A stretch of DNA of 64,000 nt, from positions 62,001-126,000 of the forward strand of contig NZ_BAUU01000014.1 of assembly GCF_000513115.1 (NCBI RefSeq), read 5' to 3'. This document shows positions 8,192-16,916 of this stretch, in pieces. Source of the DNA: Halalkalibacter hemicellulosilyticusJCM 9152 (lineage in GTDB: Bacteria > Bacillota > Bacilli > Bacillales > Bacillaceae_D). The notes beneath the pieces are model-generated. The model searched no databases. It worked only from the letters and a program-made list of their open reading frames with translations, and was not told the origin of the DNA. Numbering within the stretch: position 1 is the first letter of the stretch; the number at the start of each line of letters is the position of its first letter. Position numbers and translations under genes: made by a program.

Positions 8192-9172
8192 TTAGATCTT
8201 TCTCGTCGATTCATTTATATTAATTTCAGGTTCTAAAACAACGGAATGAGTAGGTTCTTTACTCTCGATCATCGTTAAGACACACTTCGTAATTTCGCTT
8301 GCAATTCGGGAAATGGGAACCCCGACTGTCGTTAATTCGATATGTAAGTCCTCTGATTGTGGAATGTTATCATAGCTAACAAGAGAAAAATCTTTCGGTA
8401 CATCATACTCAAACTCATTAGCCGCACGTAAAATCCCACGTGTTAAATCATAACTACCGCTAATAACAGCAGAAATGTTTCTTTGTCTTTCAAATAGTTG
8501 CTTTGCTGCCATATAACCATCGTGTAGCTCTAATCCGTTTGTCGGGATTACGAGCTTCTCTATTTCTGATTTCTCATTTATACCCATACTTTCAAGAAAC
8601 CCGATTAATTTTGCGCGCTGCAATGTGTTTTCTTTTGATTGGTCACCGATAAATGCAATATGTTCATGACCTAACTCCTTGAGGTGTGTAACAGCAAGTT
8701 TGATCGCATATTGTCGATTCACATCAATTGTCGGAGCATCTTTCCAGGTTTGGACGCCGTAGTGTAAAATCGGAACCGTTGATGCTAGTGATAACTCTTG
8801 AACGTTATCATGTTCGCCAAAGACAATAATCGCATCTACTTGGAAGCGATTAAAGGTTGCAATCGCTTGGTTGACTTTATTAATGGACAGTAAAGTTGTG
8901 TATGAATGTTCTTCGAGTAGCTCATTTAATTTCGTGATTAAGATGGAAGGAGCAACACGTTCAACTGTAGGCCATATGACCCCTACTGTATAGGATTTTT
9001 TTTGTACTAAGCTTCGTGCTGCAGCGTTTGGCTGATAACCTAATTGTTCAGCAATTTCTTTAATCTTTATTTTAGTTGGATTTTTTACTAAGGGACTATT
9101 TCTTAAAGCCTTTGATACGGTTGAATAGCTCACTCCGGCTTTTTTTGCAATGTCTTTTATCGTTACGCTCAT
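8192..9172 (-). CDS. LacI-family transcriptional regulator
   Basis: A 326-residue repressor. The N-terminal helix-turn-helix VTIKDIAKKAGVSYSTVSK and hinge YQPNAAARSL are typical of LacI/GalR; the rest is a periplasmic-binding-protein-like sugar sensor with VGVIWP and the HIAFIGD block. GGAGG five bases upstream picks the ATG ending at 9172. It is divergent from the transporter gene at 9280 and converges on kduI, so it may control the transporter or a uronate step. A motif TTGAAAACGTTGTTAT at 9187-9202, between its -10 and start codon, resembles a LacI-type or cre operator. Confidence 0.88.
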   Translation of the reverse strand: MSVTIKDIAKKAGVSYSTVSKALRNSPLVKNPTKIKIKEIAEQLGYQPNAAARSLVQKKSYTVGVIWPTVERVAPSILITKLNELLEEHSYTTLLSINKVNQAIATFNRFQVDAIIVFGEHDNVQELSLASTVPILHYGVQTWKDAPTIDVNRQYAIKLAVTHLKELGHEHIAFIGDQSKENTLQRAKLIGFLESMGINEKSEIEKLVIPTNGLELHDGYMAAKQLFERQRNISAVISGSYDLTRGILRAANEFEYDVPKDFSLVSYDNIPQSEDLHIELTTVGVPISRIASEITKCVLTMIESKEPTHSVVLEPEININESTRKI

Positions 9173-9186
9173 GAAATCCTCCATTA

Positions 9187-9202
9187 TTGAAAACGTTGTT
9201 AT
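9187..9202 (-). promoter_or_regulatory. LacI/cre-like operator before the lacI-type gene
   Basis: The palindromic core AAAACGTT has the central CG step of LacI-family operators and fits the cre consensus with one mismatch. On the minus strand it lies just downstream of TTATCA-17-TATAAT, so it could be the repressor's own operator or a CcpA site. Confidence 0.45.
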
Positions 9203-9279
9203 ATTTACTAATTATAACAGAATAGAGTATGATTGATAAGATGTTGTTCTATAGTTGTTAATCAGATAGGTGTGAGAAA

Positions 9280-10224
9280 ATGTTGAAACAAATAAATTCT
9301 TTCTTGGAGAAGAGAATGCTTTACTTGACACCAATAGCAGTATTGATTGGGCTTATATGTACAAGTTGGCTACAAATGTTGATCATGCTTGTTCCTTGGG
9401 TTTTTGCCTATATTACATTTGTTAGTAGTATCGGCATTAACATAACTCAATTAAAAAAGTCATTTACTCGTCCGCTACCAATCCTATTAGCACTGTCCAT
9501 TTTACAAATTATTATGCCGTTAATCGCTTTTAGTCTTGGTCATCTATTATTTTCTCATGATCTATATACGTTAGTCGGAATCATCATTGCATTTATTATT
9601 CCGACAGGTGTTATTAGTTTAATGTGGGTATCGATTTATAAAGGAGATTTATCCATTACCTTATTAATTGTTTTAATGAATACGCTCTTGTCGCCAATTC
9701 TCGTACCACTCTCCTTACAAGTTTTTGTTGGGGCAAATATTGAAATGAACACATGGGAAATCATGCCAAGTCTATTTTGGATGATTGTTGTCCCTTCTTT
9801 GTTAGGGATCGTTCTGAGTGAGTTCTCTTTAGAGAAGGGGAGGGAAATAAAAAGCTATTTATCTCCCTTTTCAAAAATAGGTTTATTAGTTGTTATAGCT
9901 GTTAATAGCTCAGTTGCTGCACCGGCCTTTCAATTAAGCTGGCATTTAGTTAAAGTTGGAATTAGTGTCTTAGTGTTAGCGATGCTTGGGTATTTAATGG
10001 GTGTTATTTTGGCGCAATGGGCTCGTCTTAGCGATAAAGTAACGATTAGTCTTTTATTTAATAGTGGAATGCGTAATATTAGTGTCGGAGCAACGATAGC
10101 GATTTTGTATTTTCCAGCACAAGTTTCGGTTCCAATTGTCATTGGGACATTATTCCAGCAGACGTTAGCTGCTCTTTCCGGGAAGCTGCTAAGTCTTTTT
10201 TTACAACGAAGTAATGGACTTTAG
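9280..10224 (+). CDS. Bile acid:sodium symporter (BASS) family transporter
   Basis: A 314-residue inner-membrane protein with about ten hydrophobic helices. Family marks include the IPTGVISLMWVSI stretch in the first half and the GMRNISVGATIAILYFP motif near residue 265, corresponding to the substrate and sodium site region of BASS proteins such as YocS and PanS. Members carry organic anions: bile acids, pantoate or keto acids. Its place divergent from a LacI regulator and beside kdu genes suggests it may carry a uronate or keto-acid intermediate, but the substrate cannot be read from the sequence. The ATG follows AGGTGTGAG. Confidence 0.85.
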   Translation: MLKQINSFLEKRMLYLTPIAVLIGLICTSWLQMLIMLVPWVFAYITFVSSIGINITQLKKSFTRPLPILLALSILQIIMPLIAFSLGHLLFSHDLYTLVGIIIAFIIPTGVISLMWVSIYKGDLSITLLIVLMNTLLSPILVPLSLQVFVGANIEMNTWEIMPSLFWMIVVPSLLGIVLSEFSLEKGREIKSYLSPFSKIGLLVVIAVNSSVAAPAFQLSWHLVKVGISVLVLAMLGYLMGVILAQWARLSDKVTISLLFNSGMRNISVGATIAILYFPAQVSVPIVIGTLFQQTLAALSGKLLSLFLQRSNGL

Positions 10225-10319
10225 CATGTTAATGGATCTGATTTAGGCAACTTGTACATATCTATAGTATGATAAAAAGCATAGGAGCAAGAGAGTATAT
10301 TATTGAAGTAGGTGATTGG

Positions 10320-10811
10320 ATGAAAGGAAAGAAAGCGTCACAATCAAAGGCTGTAATGACAGATCTTGTTTTACCTCCGGATACGAATTTTTTAGGTTCT
10401 ATATTTGGTGGTAATGTTATGGCGTACATTGATAAAGTCGCTTGTATTTGTGCTATGCGACATGCTCGCTCAATGGTTGTTACAGCATCTAGTGACAGCT
10501 TGGATTTTATCTCGCCGATTCACGCTGGTGAAGCGATTTGTTTGGAAGGCTTTGTTACATATACACATAAAACATCGATGGAAGTCTATGTGAAAGTGGA
10601 AGCCGAGAATTTATTGACGGGAGAGAGGCGGTTAACAGCTACATCTTATTTAACATTTGTCGCTTTAGATGAGTCTGGAAAGCCTGCGGTTGTTCCACCG
10701 GTTATACCGGAAACGGAAGAAGAGAAGTGGCAATACAATGGAGCTCTTGAGCGTCATAAGTTACGACAACAACGGCGTGAGGAACGAAAGCAAAGGGAGA
10801 AGGAAGAGTAA
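10320..10811 (+). CDS. Acyl-CoA thioesterase, hotdog fold (YkhA type)
   Basis: A 163-residue single-hotdog acyl-CoA hydrolase that splits acyl-CoA esters to free acids and CoA. The pattern VLPPDTNFLGSIFGGNVMAY with the catalytic Asn/Asp region, then SLDFISPIHAGE and the beta strands VTYTHKTSMEVYVKV, matches YkhA/BACH-like enzymes. The tail (from about 140) is highly charged, rich in Arg, Glu and Gln, as in Bacillus homologues. The start at 10320 follows AGGTGA; the frame is open further upstream but has no ribosome site there. Confidence 0.88.
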   Translation: MKGKKASQSKAVMTDLVLPPDTNFLGSIFGGNVMAYIDKVACICAMRHARSMVVTASSDSLDFISPIHAGEAICLEGFVTYTHKTSMEVYVKVEAENLLTGERRLTATSYLTFVALDESGKPAVVPPVIPETEEEKWQYNGALERHKLRQQRREERKQREKEE

Positions 10812-10812
10812 G

Positions 10813-11100
10813 GGGATGGCTAGAGGCTAGGACATAACGAAAGGATTTAGCTGAGAATTCAAACATGACGAGAACGTAGTGAATGAAATATATGTAGACT
10901 CCCGCGTGATGAAAAGAAGGCACAGGAAAAGTTTGGTTTTTAACTTTTTCAGTGCACTTTAAGCAATGTGCGTAATCGTTGTTTATTTTTGAAAATCTTG
11001 ATACGATTGGGTTTCACTTATCAGGCGAGCTGTTAAGTAACAATAAAGGTGCTGATAAACAGGAGTCATTCTATCCAACCAACGGCCAGATTGTTTAACA
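10813..11100 (+). repeat. R2 interspersed repeat copy with long hairpin
   Basis: The start (GAGGCTAGGACATAACGAAA, TTTAGCTGAGAATTC) and the body match 42172-42420. The hairpin GCACAGGAAAAGTT..AACTTTTTCAGTGC lies at 10921-10957. The segment after it (AAGCAATGTGCG, AAATCTTGATACGATTGG) matches 42330-42390. On the minus strand the tail encodes part of a 99-codon ORF, which is therefore a repeat/pseudogene hybrid and not a real gene. Confidence 0.7.
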
Positions 11101-11396
11101 AGGCGTTTAGGATAGAAATGCAAAAAAGTAAATGGTTTTGAGAAAAAACTGTTAGCATAGGCAGTTGGACAAAGATTATCATGCTGTTCTAAGAGATTAC
11201 GTACGAACAGCACGGGCTCGACTACTTCTTCTTTGAAATGTTCATCGTGAATGCTCCAGCTGACTTCTGCTTTTTCTGCCACCTGCCTTGCTAGCTGTGC
11301 CGGGCTTCCATTGGCGACGAAACGACCACCTGTTAGAATTAAAATACGATCCGATAGTTTCTCTGCTTCATTTAGACTTATTTCGTCTTTCCAGGT
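11100..11396 (-). pseudogene. C-terminal fragment of an ABC transporter ATPase
   Basis: Read on the minus strand from 11396, the frame gives SLNEAEKLSDRILILTGGRF followed by VANGSPAQLARQVAEKAEVSW. This is the region just after the switch histidine of CcmA-type ABC ATPases (DEAEKLSDRIxIL..GxxVANGSPAQL). The Walker motifs and ABC signature are missing. Upstream it abuts a Nudix fragment on the other strand; downstream it runs into R2 repeat sequence. It is a remnant without a plausible start. Confidence 0.75.
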
Positions 11397-11719
11397 GGTG
11401 GAATTGAAAAAGGAGAAACTGCTAAAGAGGTACGAGAGAAGCCTATGAAGAGTTTGGCATTGATATTGCCATAAAAGAATCTATTGTTGGTGGAAATTCT
11501 GCTACTGGTCAAGGTGAAGAATTCTCAGATGAAAGTAAAGGGACGTACATCATGGGTCTCGCGTTAATGGCGATGAACTTAAGAAAGTCCACCGCCATTA
11601 ACGAAGAAAGGAGAAGAATTCACCTTTCTCACTATTCGAAGCGAGTTATGTCCCAGTCTCTAAATCAAAAACGTAAGGATGATACGATTGTGCCCGGTAA
11701 AAAAATCCTGTGCTTGTGA
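11391..11719 (+). pseudogene. Nudix hydrolase fragment, frameshifted
   Basis: From 11391 the plus strand encodes PGGGIEKGETAKEV, then after a one-base shift near 11430 REAYEEFGIDIAIKE. Together these form a Nudix box (GX5EX7REXXEEXG). The frame then runs through an SIVGGNSATGQGEEF stretch to a stop at 11717-11719. The N-terminal part is absent, and the join to the ABC fragment is at 11391-11397. It is a broken relic of a MutT/Nudix pyrophosphohydrolase. Confidence 0.78.
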
Positions 11720-11811
11720 CTTTGAAATGAAGGTTGAGCATTTTCTAACTTTATACATCAACAATGTACGACCTCAGCGAATTGATTCTATAGTAATCTA
11801 ATTTACATATT

Positions 11812-12408
11812 TCACAAAGCCTGAATACCTTTCCAAAATACAGACCAGGTCATATTTAATCTATGTTCATATTCTTTATAGGGAGAACTCATCATATGAT
11901 AAAGCATACCTTCTAATATGGTAGTAAAAGAAGTAACGATTGTTTCCTCGTCGATAAATTCGTTCTCTTTGTTATTCCTTAAGATGGAAAAAACAAGCTC
12001 TCGAATCTCTTCCTCTACTTGCTTATTCTTAGCTGTTATAAGTTCTTTAAAACTTTCCGGAGGGTAAATACCATACCTTTTAAGAAAAAAACCTTTGTCA
12101 TTCATGTAATAGTATTTATTTAATTCGACTAAAACATGATACAATTTTTTTTCTATTGGAAAATCCGCTATAATAAAGGACTGTTGTTTTATAAACTCTA
12201 AATAATCTTCAATAACAAAACTTACAATTTGTTCAAAAAGGTCTTGCTTACTTTCAAAATAAGCATAAATCGAAGGGGTTTTAATTTTTACATTTTCAGC
12301 TATATCTTTAAGAGCTGTCTCCTCGTAACCATACGAGGAAAACAGCCTTAAACCTTGTGCTAATATCCTTTTTTTCGTTTCTTCACCTTTTTTCAATTTA
12401 CTTTTCAC
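11812..12408 (-). CDS. TetR-family repressor of the SMR efflux operon
   Basis: A 198-residue regulator. The N-terminal helix-turn-helix (ILAQGLRLFSSYGYEETALK through IKTPSIYAYFESKQDLF) is classic TetR/AcrR. The helical C-terminal domain, with FPIEKKL, GMLYHMMSSPY and SVFWKGI, resembles the TetR_C group found with drug exporters. It is the last gene of a minus-strand unit with two SMR genes. Two copies of ATCTAAC-N8-GTTAGAT upstream of the first SMR gene are the likely operators. A cationic drug or other toxic compound would be the inducer; this is inferred from the partner genes. Confidence 0.88.
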   Translation of the reverse strand: MKSKLKKGEETKKRILAQGLRLFSSYGYEETALKDIAENVKIKTPSIYAYFESKQDLFEQIVSFVIEDYLEFIKQQSFIIADFPIEKKLYHVLVELNKYYYMNDKGFFLKRYGIYPPESFKELITAKNKQVEEEIRELVFSILRNNKENEFIDEETIVTSFTTILEGMLYHMMSSPYKEYEHRLNMTWSVFWKGIQAL

Positions 12409-12427
12409 CTCAGTTTGTTTAATTGCA

Positions 12428-12741
12428 TCAGGTTATTAATTTTAAGCTTACTATACTAAAAATTATTCCGGCAACTAAAACAAGTTTTTTCGCACTCTTC
12501 GGTTCTTTAAACAAAAACATTCCAAGTAAAACACTTCCTGACGCTCCTACCCCAGTCCATATACCATAACCGATGCTAATAGGTATTTCGATTAATGCAA
12601 CGGAAAGAAAGAAAAAACTCATACTCATAAATAAGATAAAAAGATGGAAGGTTTTAATTTTGAAAAACTCTCACTTAACTTTAGATTAATGATACCTATA
12701 ACTTCAAACAGTCCAGCTAATATTAAAAATAACCAATACAT
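12428..12741 (-). pseudogene. Small multidrug resistance (SMR) protein, second subunit, frameshifted
   Basis: Starting at 12741 (GGAGGAG eight bases upstream), the frame reads MYWLFLILAGLFEVIGIINL with the essential SMR glutamate at residue 13, then breaks after LKPSIF. The rest (MSMSFFFLSVALIEIPISIG, YGIWTGVGASGSVLLGMFL) follows in another frame to 12428. A run of five A on the plus strand (12638-12642) needs a sixth to restore a 105-residue four-helix protein. This is either a real loss or a homopolymer sequencing error. SMR pairs of this kind (YkkCD, EbrAB) work as heterodimers, so a real break would cripple the exporter. Confidence 0.8.
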
Positions 12742-12742
12742 A

Positions 12743-13096
12743 TTAAACATCTCCTCCTGCGCTTTTCTCGTCTTTTGGCTCATCAGAAATTAATTTTAAT
12801 CCAATGATACAGCTAATTAAAAGAACAACCAACACAATCTTGGTCAAACTCACGGGATCTCCTAAAAGTGTCATACCTATTAAAGCCGTGCCAAAAGCAC
12901 CTAGACCAGTGAATACTGCATAAGCTGTCGAAACAGGAAGCGCTTTTAAGGTTTTAGCGAAAAACCACCAACTAAGGGCTAATAATATAAGTGTCGGAAT
13001 AACAATTTCTATTCTCGTAAATCCCTCTGAAAAACCTAGTCCAAGTGCCCAACCTACTTCAAGAATTCCTCCAATAATTAAGTACACCCATGCCAT
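12743..13096 (-). CDS. SMR-family cation exporter, first subunit
   Basis: A 117-residue inner-membrane protein with four helices. GGILEVGWALGLGFSEGFT carries the essential Glu13 and is closest to the SugE/Gdx and YkkC side of the family, which export guanidinium or quaternary ammonium compounds in exchange for protons. The loop VSTAYAVFTGLGAFGTALIG is the conserved third helix. The C-terminal tail is charged and overlaps the ribosome site of the second SMR gene, with which it would form a heterodimer. No guanidine riboswitch was found upstream; TetR-type operators are there instead. Confidence 0.88.
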   Translation of the reverse strand: MAWVYLIIGGILEVGWALGLGFSEGFTRIEIVIPTLILLALSWWFFAKTLKALPVSTAYAVFTGLGAFGTALIGMTLLGDPVSLTKIVLVVLLISCIIGLKLISDEPKDEKSAGGDV

Positions 13097-13120
13097 AATA
13101 ATCTCTCCTTTGAATTCTAA

Positions 13121-13142
13121 ATCTAACTAATGATCGTTAGAT
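13121..13142. promoter_or_regulatory. TetR operator A
   Basis: The inverted repeat ATCTAAC-TAATGATC-GTTAGAT lies 25 bases upstream of the SMR start codon. It has the same arms and spacing as operator B at 13224-13245. Confidence 0.7.
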
Positions 13143-13223
13143 TTTTACACAAAAATTTTTTACCTTGTATAATCTATTTAATTATAAGAAATATGACCAT
13201 TTTTAAACAGCTCCTTCCACATT

Positions 13224-13245
13224 ATCTAACTAACATACGTTAGAT
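13224..13245. promoter_or_regulatory. TetR operator B
   Basis: ATCTAAC-TAACATAC-GTTAGAT is a second copy of the 22-bp operator, 103 bp (about ten helical turns) from the first. The pair flanks the likely promoter region of the SMR-tetR operon, which would allow cooperative or looped repression. Confidence 0.7.
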
Positions 13246-13324
13246 TTTATAATATTTATGTTGATTTTGCAAGGGAAAAGTTATCATTTAATTCAACTAG
13301 AATGTTTATTATATTTTAGATTTC

Positions 13325-13395
13325 TTTTCAGTGGGGCCTCGCTTCACATGAATAAGCTCCCAGATTCTCGCGAGGAAGAGAAGGGCATTCAAGGA
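13325..13395 (+). repeat. R2 tail fragment
   Basis: TTCAGTGGGGCCTCGCTTCA followed by GCTCCCAGATTCTCGCG resembles the end of the R2 copy at 42465-42530 (TTCAGTGGCACCTTGCTCCA, then GCTTCCCGCGG). It fills much of the gap between the SMR operators and sspP, which holds no other gene. Confidence 0.45.
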
Positions 13396-13431
13396 GGCGA
13401 CTTATTTGCACCTCCCATATTCTTATTTCAG

Positions 13432-13575
13432 TTAATTCCTTCCAGCGTGTGCTTGATGAGTATGGTTGTGTTTCTTTACCTTTTTCGATCCACTTAATGG
13501 AGCGGGCTGACTATTGGATTGGTGGTTTTTTTGCGCGTTTCTTCTTTGATCTGAATACGTATTATGCTCTGTCAT
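13432..13575 (-). CDS. sspP: Small acid-soluble spore protein P (SspP/CotL)
   Basis: A 47-residue minor spore protein. The core QPAPLSGSKKVKKHNHTHQ matches SspP, which has a PxPLSGSKKVKxxNHT motif. GAGGTGG stands eight bases before the ATG. The gene is immediately downstream of sspO, 15 bases apart, as in B. subtilis where the sspO-sspP pair lies divergent from citB. The protein would accumulate in the forespore core under sigma-G. Confidence 0.88.
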   Translation of the reverse strand: MTEHNTYSDQRRNAQKNHQSNSQPAPLSGSKKVKKHNHTHQAHAGRN

Positions 13576-13590
13576 TATACATGCCACCTC

Positions 13591-13752
13591 TTACTGTCTT
13601 TTTTTTGTTTTTTTATTATTCTGTCTCTGCATTTCCGTTAATGGCTCCCCTGCTGCCTCTTGCATGTATCCGCTATTAATACCAGCATCTTTTCCTTGGG
13701 CACTTTTAGCAGTCATGGATGTCACTTGATGTTTGGATTTCTTTTTAACCAA
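13591..13752 (-). CDS. sspO: Small acid-soluble spore protein O (SspO/CotK)
   Basis: A 53-residue SASP starting at a TTG codon (MVKKKSKHQVTSM), seven bases after a perfect GGAGGTGA. The body SAQGKDAGINSGYMQEAAGE and the tail RQNNKKTKKRQ match SspO. A longer reading from an ATG at 13812 is possible but has no ribosome site. The sspO-sspP pair diverges from citB exactly as in B. subtilis. It is a forespore-expressed protein of the spore core. Confidence 0.9.
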   Translation of the reverse strand: MVKKKSKHQVTSMTAKSAQGKDAGINSGYMQEAAGEPLTEMQRQNNKKTKKRQ

Positions 13753-13772
13753 GGTTGTGTCACCTCCAATGT

Positions 13773-13802
13773 TAGTTTTTGTTTTTAATAAGTGAATATT
13801 CA
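13773..13802 (-). promoter_or_regulatory. Probable sigma-G promoter of sspO-sspP
   Basis: On the minus strand, TGAATA (13797-13802), a 17-bp spacer and AAAACTA (13773-13779) approximate the sigma-G consensus TGMATA-N17/18-CATACTA. Confidence 0.5.
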
Positions 13803-13926
13803 TGTTTGACATGTCATGTTTTAGGTGATTTTCCAGTCGATTAACTTAAAGAGACTACATAATTTGACGATGTTTGAGAAAAAATGCAAAAAGACGTTTA
13901 TTCTTGCCTTAACTTTTGATATTCTT

Positions 13927-14016
13927 AAATAGGGTTATTTGCAAGTTAATGATTAAAGCGCTTCATTAACAAGTAAGTCCAGATATTTAGACAAGAGAAA
14001 AAAGTTGATGTATGAT
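13927..14016 (+). promoter_or_regulatory. citB promoter region
   Basis: TAGACA (13988-13993), 17 bp and TATGAT (14011-14016) make the sigma-A promoter of citB. Upstream are an inverted repeat AAATA-GGGT-TATTT (13927-13940), which could be a CcpC-type site, and a symmetrical AAGCGCTT (13956-13963) that only loosely resembles a cre. In B. subtilis, citB is repressed by CcpC and CcpA-linked control; which site serves here is not certain. Confidence 0.55.
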
Positions 14017-14041
14017 AGTTTTGTAAAGGAGGGGCATACAT

Positions 14042-16765
14042 ATGTCGCAAAAAAATGATGTATTTAAGGCACGTTCATCCTTTTCTTTGGATGGAAAGAA
14101 AATTAACTATTATTCTTTAAAAGCCTTAGAAGATGCCGGTATTGGAAACGTTTCAAGTTTACCTTATTCGGTAAGAGTATTGCTTGAATCTGTACTTCGC
14201 CAATATGATGGTTATGTAATCAAGAAAGAACATGTTGAAAACCTTGCAAATTGGGGAACCGACAAATTAAAAGAAATTGATGTACCATTTAAGCCATCCC
14301 GAGTTATTCTTCAAGACTTCACTGGGGTTCCAGCTGTTGTTGACTTAGCCTCACTAAGAAAAGCAATGGCAGATATGGGTGGAAATCCTGATCAAATTAA
14401 CCCTGAAATTCCGGTTGATCTCGTTATTGACCATTCCGTTCAAGTTGATAAGGCAGGAACAGATGATTCATTAGAACATAACATGTTTCTTGAATTTCAA
14501 CGTAACCAAGAGCGTTACGAGTTTTTGAGCTGGGCGAAAAAGGCATTTGATAATTACCGTGCAGTACCACCAGCTACAGGCATTGTTCACCAAGTTAACT
14601 TAGAATATTTAGCTAATGTTGTACACTCTGTTGAAGAAGATGGAGAAACAGTAGCTTTTCCTGATACTCTAGTCGGTACTGACTCTCATACGACAATGAT
14701 TAATGGTATTGGTGTACTCGGTTGGGGTGTTGGAGGTATTGAAGCTGAGGCAGGAATGCTTGGACAGCCTTCTTATTTCCCTGTGCCAGAAGTAATTGGT
14801 GTGAAGTTTACAGGTACACTTCCAAGTGGAACGACTGCTACTGATGTAGCGTTAAAGGTTACACAAGTACTACGTGAGAAGAAAGTGGTTGGGAAGTTTG
14901 TTGAATTCTTTGGTCCTGGACTAGCAGTAATGCCGCTAGCTGATCGTGCGACTATTTCTAATATGGCACCTGAGTATGGCGCAACATGTGGTTTCTTCCC
15001 AGTAGACGAAGAAGCATTAAATTACATGCGCTTAACAGGTCGTTCAGAAGAGCAAATTAAGCTTGTAAAAGAATACAATAAAGCCAACGATTTATTCTAT
15101 GTTCCGGGTGAGACGCCTGATCCCCAGTACACAGACATTGTTGAAATTGATTTAAGTACGATTGAAGCTAATCTTTCTGGTCCGAAGCGTCCACAAGATT
15201 TAATTGAGCTTAATGATATGCAAAAGTCATTCCGTGATGCTGTTGTTGCACCTCAAGGAACACAAGGACTGGGCTTATCAGAAGCTGAATTCGATAAAAA
15301 AGTTGAAGTGACATTTAAAGACGGTCGTAAAACGACAATGGAGACTGGTTCAATTGCGATTGCAGCCATAACAAGCTGTACGAACACATCAAATCCATAC
15401 GTACTAATTGGTGCGGGACTTGTTGCAAAGAAAGCAGTTGAAAAAGGTCTTCAAGTACCTGATTTCGTTAAAACCTCTTTAGCACCTGGATCGAAAGTTG
15501 TTACAGGTTATCTAACTGATTCGGGACTTCTTCCATACATGGAAAAGCTAGGATTTAATATTGTAGGTTATGGCTGTACGACATGTATCGGGAACTCAGG
15601 CCCGTTAGCTGATGAGATCGAAGAAGCAGTTGCTGCGAATGATTTAACGATTACATCTGTACTTTCAGGGAACCGTAACTTCGAAGGACGAATTCATCCT
15701 TTAGTTAAAGCAAATTACCTTGCTTCACCTCCTTTAGTTGTTGCATATGCATTAGCTGGTACAGTAGATATTGATTTACGCAATGACTCATTAGGAAAAG
15801 ACCAAGACGGCAATGAGGTTTATTTTAATGATATCTGGCCATCAGCTGAAGAAATTGCCAAAGTTGTCAAAGAAACAGTAACTCCTGAGTTATTCCGTCG
15901 AGAGTATGAGGATGTCTTTGATAGTAATGAAAGCTGGAATAAAATTAAAACAACGGATGATGCACTGTATAAGTGGAATAATGATTCTACGTATATTGCT
16001 AACCCACCGTTCTTTGAAGATTTATCTCCTGATCCAGAAGATATCAAACCATTATCTTCACTACGTGTGATCGGTAAGTTTGGCGATACGGTTACAACTG
16101 ACCATATTTCACCAGCTGGTGCGATTGGAAAAGACACGCCTGCAGGTAAGTACTTGATTTCTAAAGGCGTTGAGCCAAGAGATTTCAATTCATATGGATC
16201 AAGACGTGGTAACCACGATGTGATGATGAGAGGGACGTTCGCAAATATCCGTATTCGTAACCAAATTGCTCCAGGTACTGAGGGTGGGTACACAACTTAC
16301 TGGCCAACAGGTGAAGTCATGGCGATTTATGATGCGGCAATGAAATATAAAGAAGACGAAACAGGTCTTGCGATTTTAGCTGGAAAGGATTACGGAATGG
16401 GTAGTTCTCGTGACTGGGCAGCTAAAGGAACAAACCTTCTTGGTATTAAGACGGTTATTGCTGAAAGTTATGAGCGAATTCACCGAAGTAACCTTGTTCT
16501 TATGGGAGTGTTACCTCTACAGTTCAAGGAAGGTGAAAGTGCTGAAACGTTAGGATTAACAGGTGAAGAAGCGATTGATGTTCAAATTACAAATGATGTG
16601 AAACCTCGTGATGTTGTGAAAGTAATTGCAACAGCTAAAGATGGTGCAACAACTGAATTTGAAGTAGTCGTTCGTTTCGATAGTGAAGTAGAGATGGATT
16701 ACTATCGTCATGGTGGTATTCTGCAAATGGTGCTTCGCAACAAGCTTGTTGATGCCAAAGCATAA
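14042..16765 (+). CDS. citB: Aconitate hydratase A (aconitase)
   Basis: A 907-residue TCA-cycle enzyme that turns citrate into isocitrate through cis-aconitate; when the 4Fe-4S cluster is lost, Bacillus aconitase also binds RNA. The three cluster cysteines are visible in SCTNTSNP (near residue 450) and [10 protein letters not shown] (near 516 and 519). [19 protein letters not shown] and the C-terminal swivel domain with [12 protein letters not shown]-like [12 protein letters not shown] are intact. Length is full. AAAGGAGGGG precedes the ATG. A strong terminator follows, so it is monocistronic. Confidence 0.98.
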   Translation: MSQKNDVFKARSSFSLDGKKINYYSLKALEDAGIGNVSSLPYSVRVLLESVLRQYDGYVIKKEHVENLANWGTDKLKEIDVPFKPSRVILQDFTGVPAVVDLASLRKAMADMGGNPDQINPEIPVDLVIDHSVQVDKAGTDDSLEHNMFLEFQRNQERYEFLSWAKKAFDNYRAVPPATGIVHQVNLEYLANVVHSVEEDGETVAFPDTLVGTDSHTTMINGIGVLGWGVGGIEAEAGMLGQPSYFPVPEVIGVKFTGTLPSGTTATDVALKVTQVLREKKVVGKFVEFFGPGLAVMPLADRATISNMAPEYGATCGFFPVDEEALNYMRLTGRSEEQIKLVKEYNKANDLFYVPGETPDPQYTDIVEIDLSTIEANLSGPKRPQDLIELNDMQKSFRDAVVAPQGTQGLGLSEAEFDKKVEVTFKDGRKTTMETGSIAIAAITSCTNTSNPYVLIGAGLVAKKAVEKGLQVPDFVKTSLAPGSKVVTGYLTDSGLLPYMEKLGFNIVGYGCTTCIGNSGPLADEIEEAVAANDLTITSVLSGNRNFEGRIHPLVKANYLASPPLVVAYALAGTVDIDLRNDSLGKDQDGNEVYFNDIWPSAEEIAKVVKETVTPELFRREYEDVFDSNESWNKIKTTDDALYKWNNDSTYIANPPFFEDLSPDPEDIKPLSSLRVIGKFGDTVTTDHISPAGAIGKDTPAGKYLISKGVEPRDFNSYGSRRGNHDVMMRGTFANIRIRNQIAPGTEGGYTTYWPTGEVMAIYDAAMKYKEDETGLAILAGKDYGMGSSRDWAAKGTNLLGIKTVIAESYERIHRSNLVLMGVLPLQFKEGESAETLGLTGEEAIDVQITNDVKPRDVVKVIATAKDGATTEFEVVVRFDSEVEMDYYRHGGILQMVLRNKLVDAKA

Positions 16766-16801
16766 TGTGCTTTTAACAACTGAATGAACGAATCCATTTT
16801 A

Positions 16802-16847
16802 GGGTGATCGAAAGATGTGAGCACAAATTCTTTCGGTCACCCTTTTT
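16802..16847 (+). terminator. Terminator of citB
   Basis: GGGTGATCGAAAGA (16802-16815) pairs with TCTTTCGGTCACCC (16829-16842), one G-T pair, followed by TTTTT. Confidence 0.9.
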
Positions 16848-16856
16848 ATGTTGTGA

Positions 16857-16886
16857 CACATAAGATTTCAAACGGTGTGCAAACTA
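16857..16886 (+). promoter_or_regulatory. Possible sigma-G promoter of the 46-residue ORF
   Basis: CACATA (16857-16862), 17 bp and CAAACTA (16880-16886) resemble the sigma-G pattern TGMATA-N17-CATACTA, suggesting forespore expression of the small basic ORF that follows. Confidence 0.4.
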
Positions 16887-16916
16887 GTATTATTAAAGAT
16901 AAGGAGTGGTTGAGAA

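Noticed and set aside
10983-11282. A 99-codon minus-strand ORF as an independent gene
   Set aside because: Its start is inside an ABC ATPase relic and its end is R2 repeat sequence, so it is a chance fusion.
13097-13250. A guanidine riboswitch before the SMR genes
   Set aside because: The conserved loops (ACGR, GGGACGA-type blocks) were not found; TetR-type inverted repeats occupy the leader.
13258-13679. Two plus-strand ORFs between the SMR operators and citB
   Set aside because: They are the complement of sspP and sspO, which have strong family matches and ribosome sites.
13953-13966. A cre site in the citB promoter region
   Set aside because: AAGCGCTT is symmetrical, but four positions of the cre consensus fail.
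15820-16293. A 157-codon ORF antisense to citB
   Set aside because: It is the shadow of a well-conserved coding region and has no ribosome site or family match.
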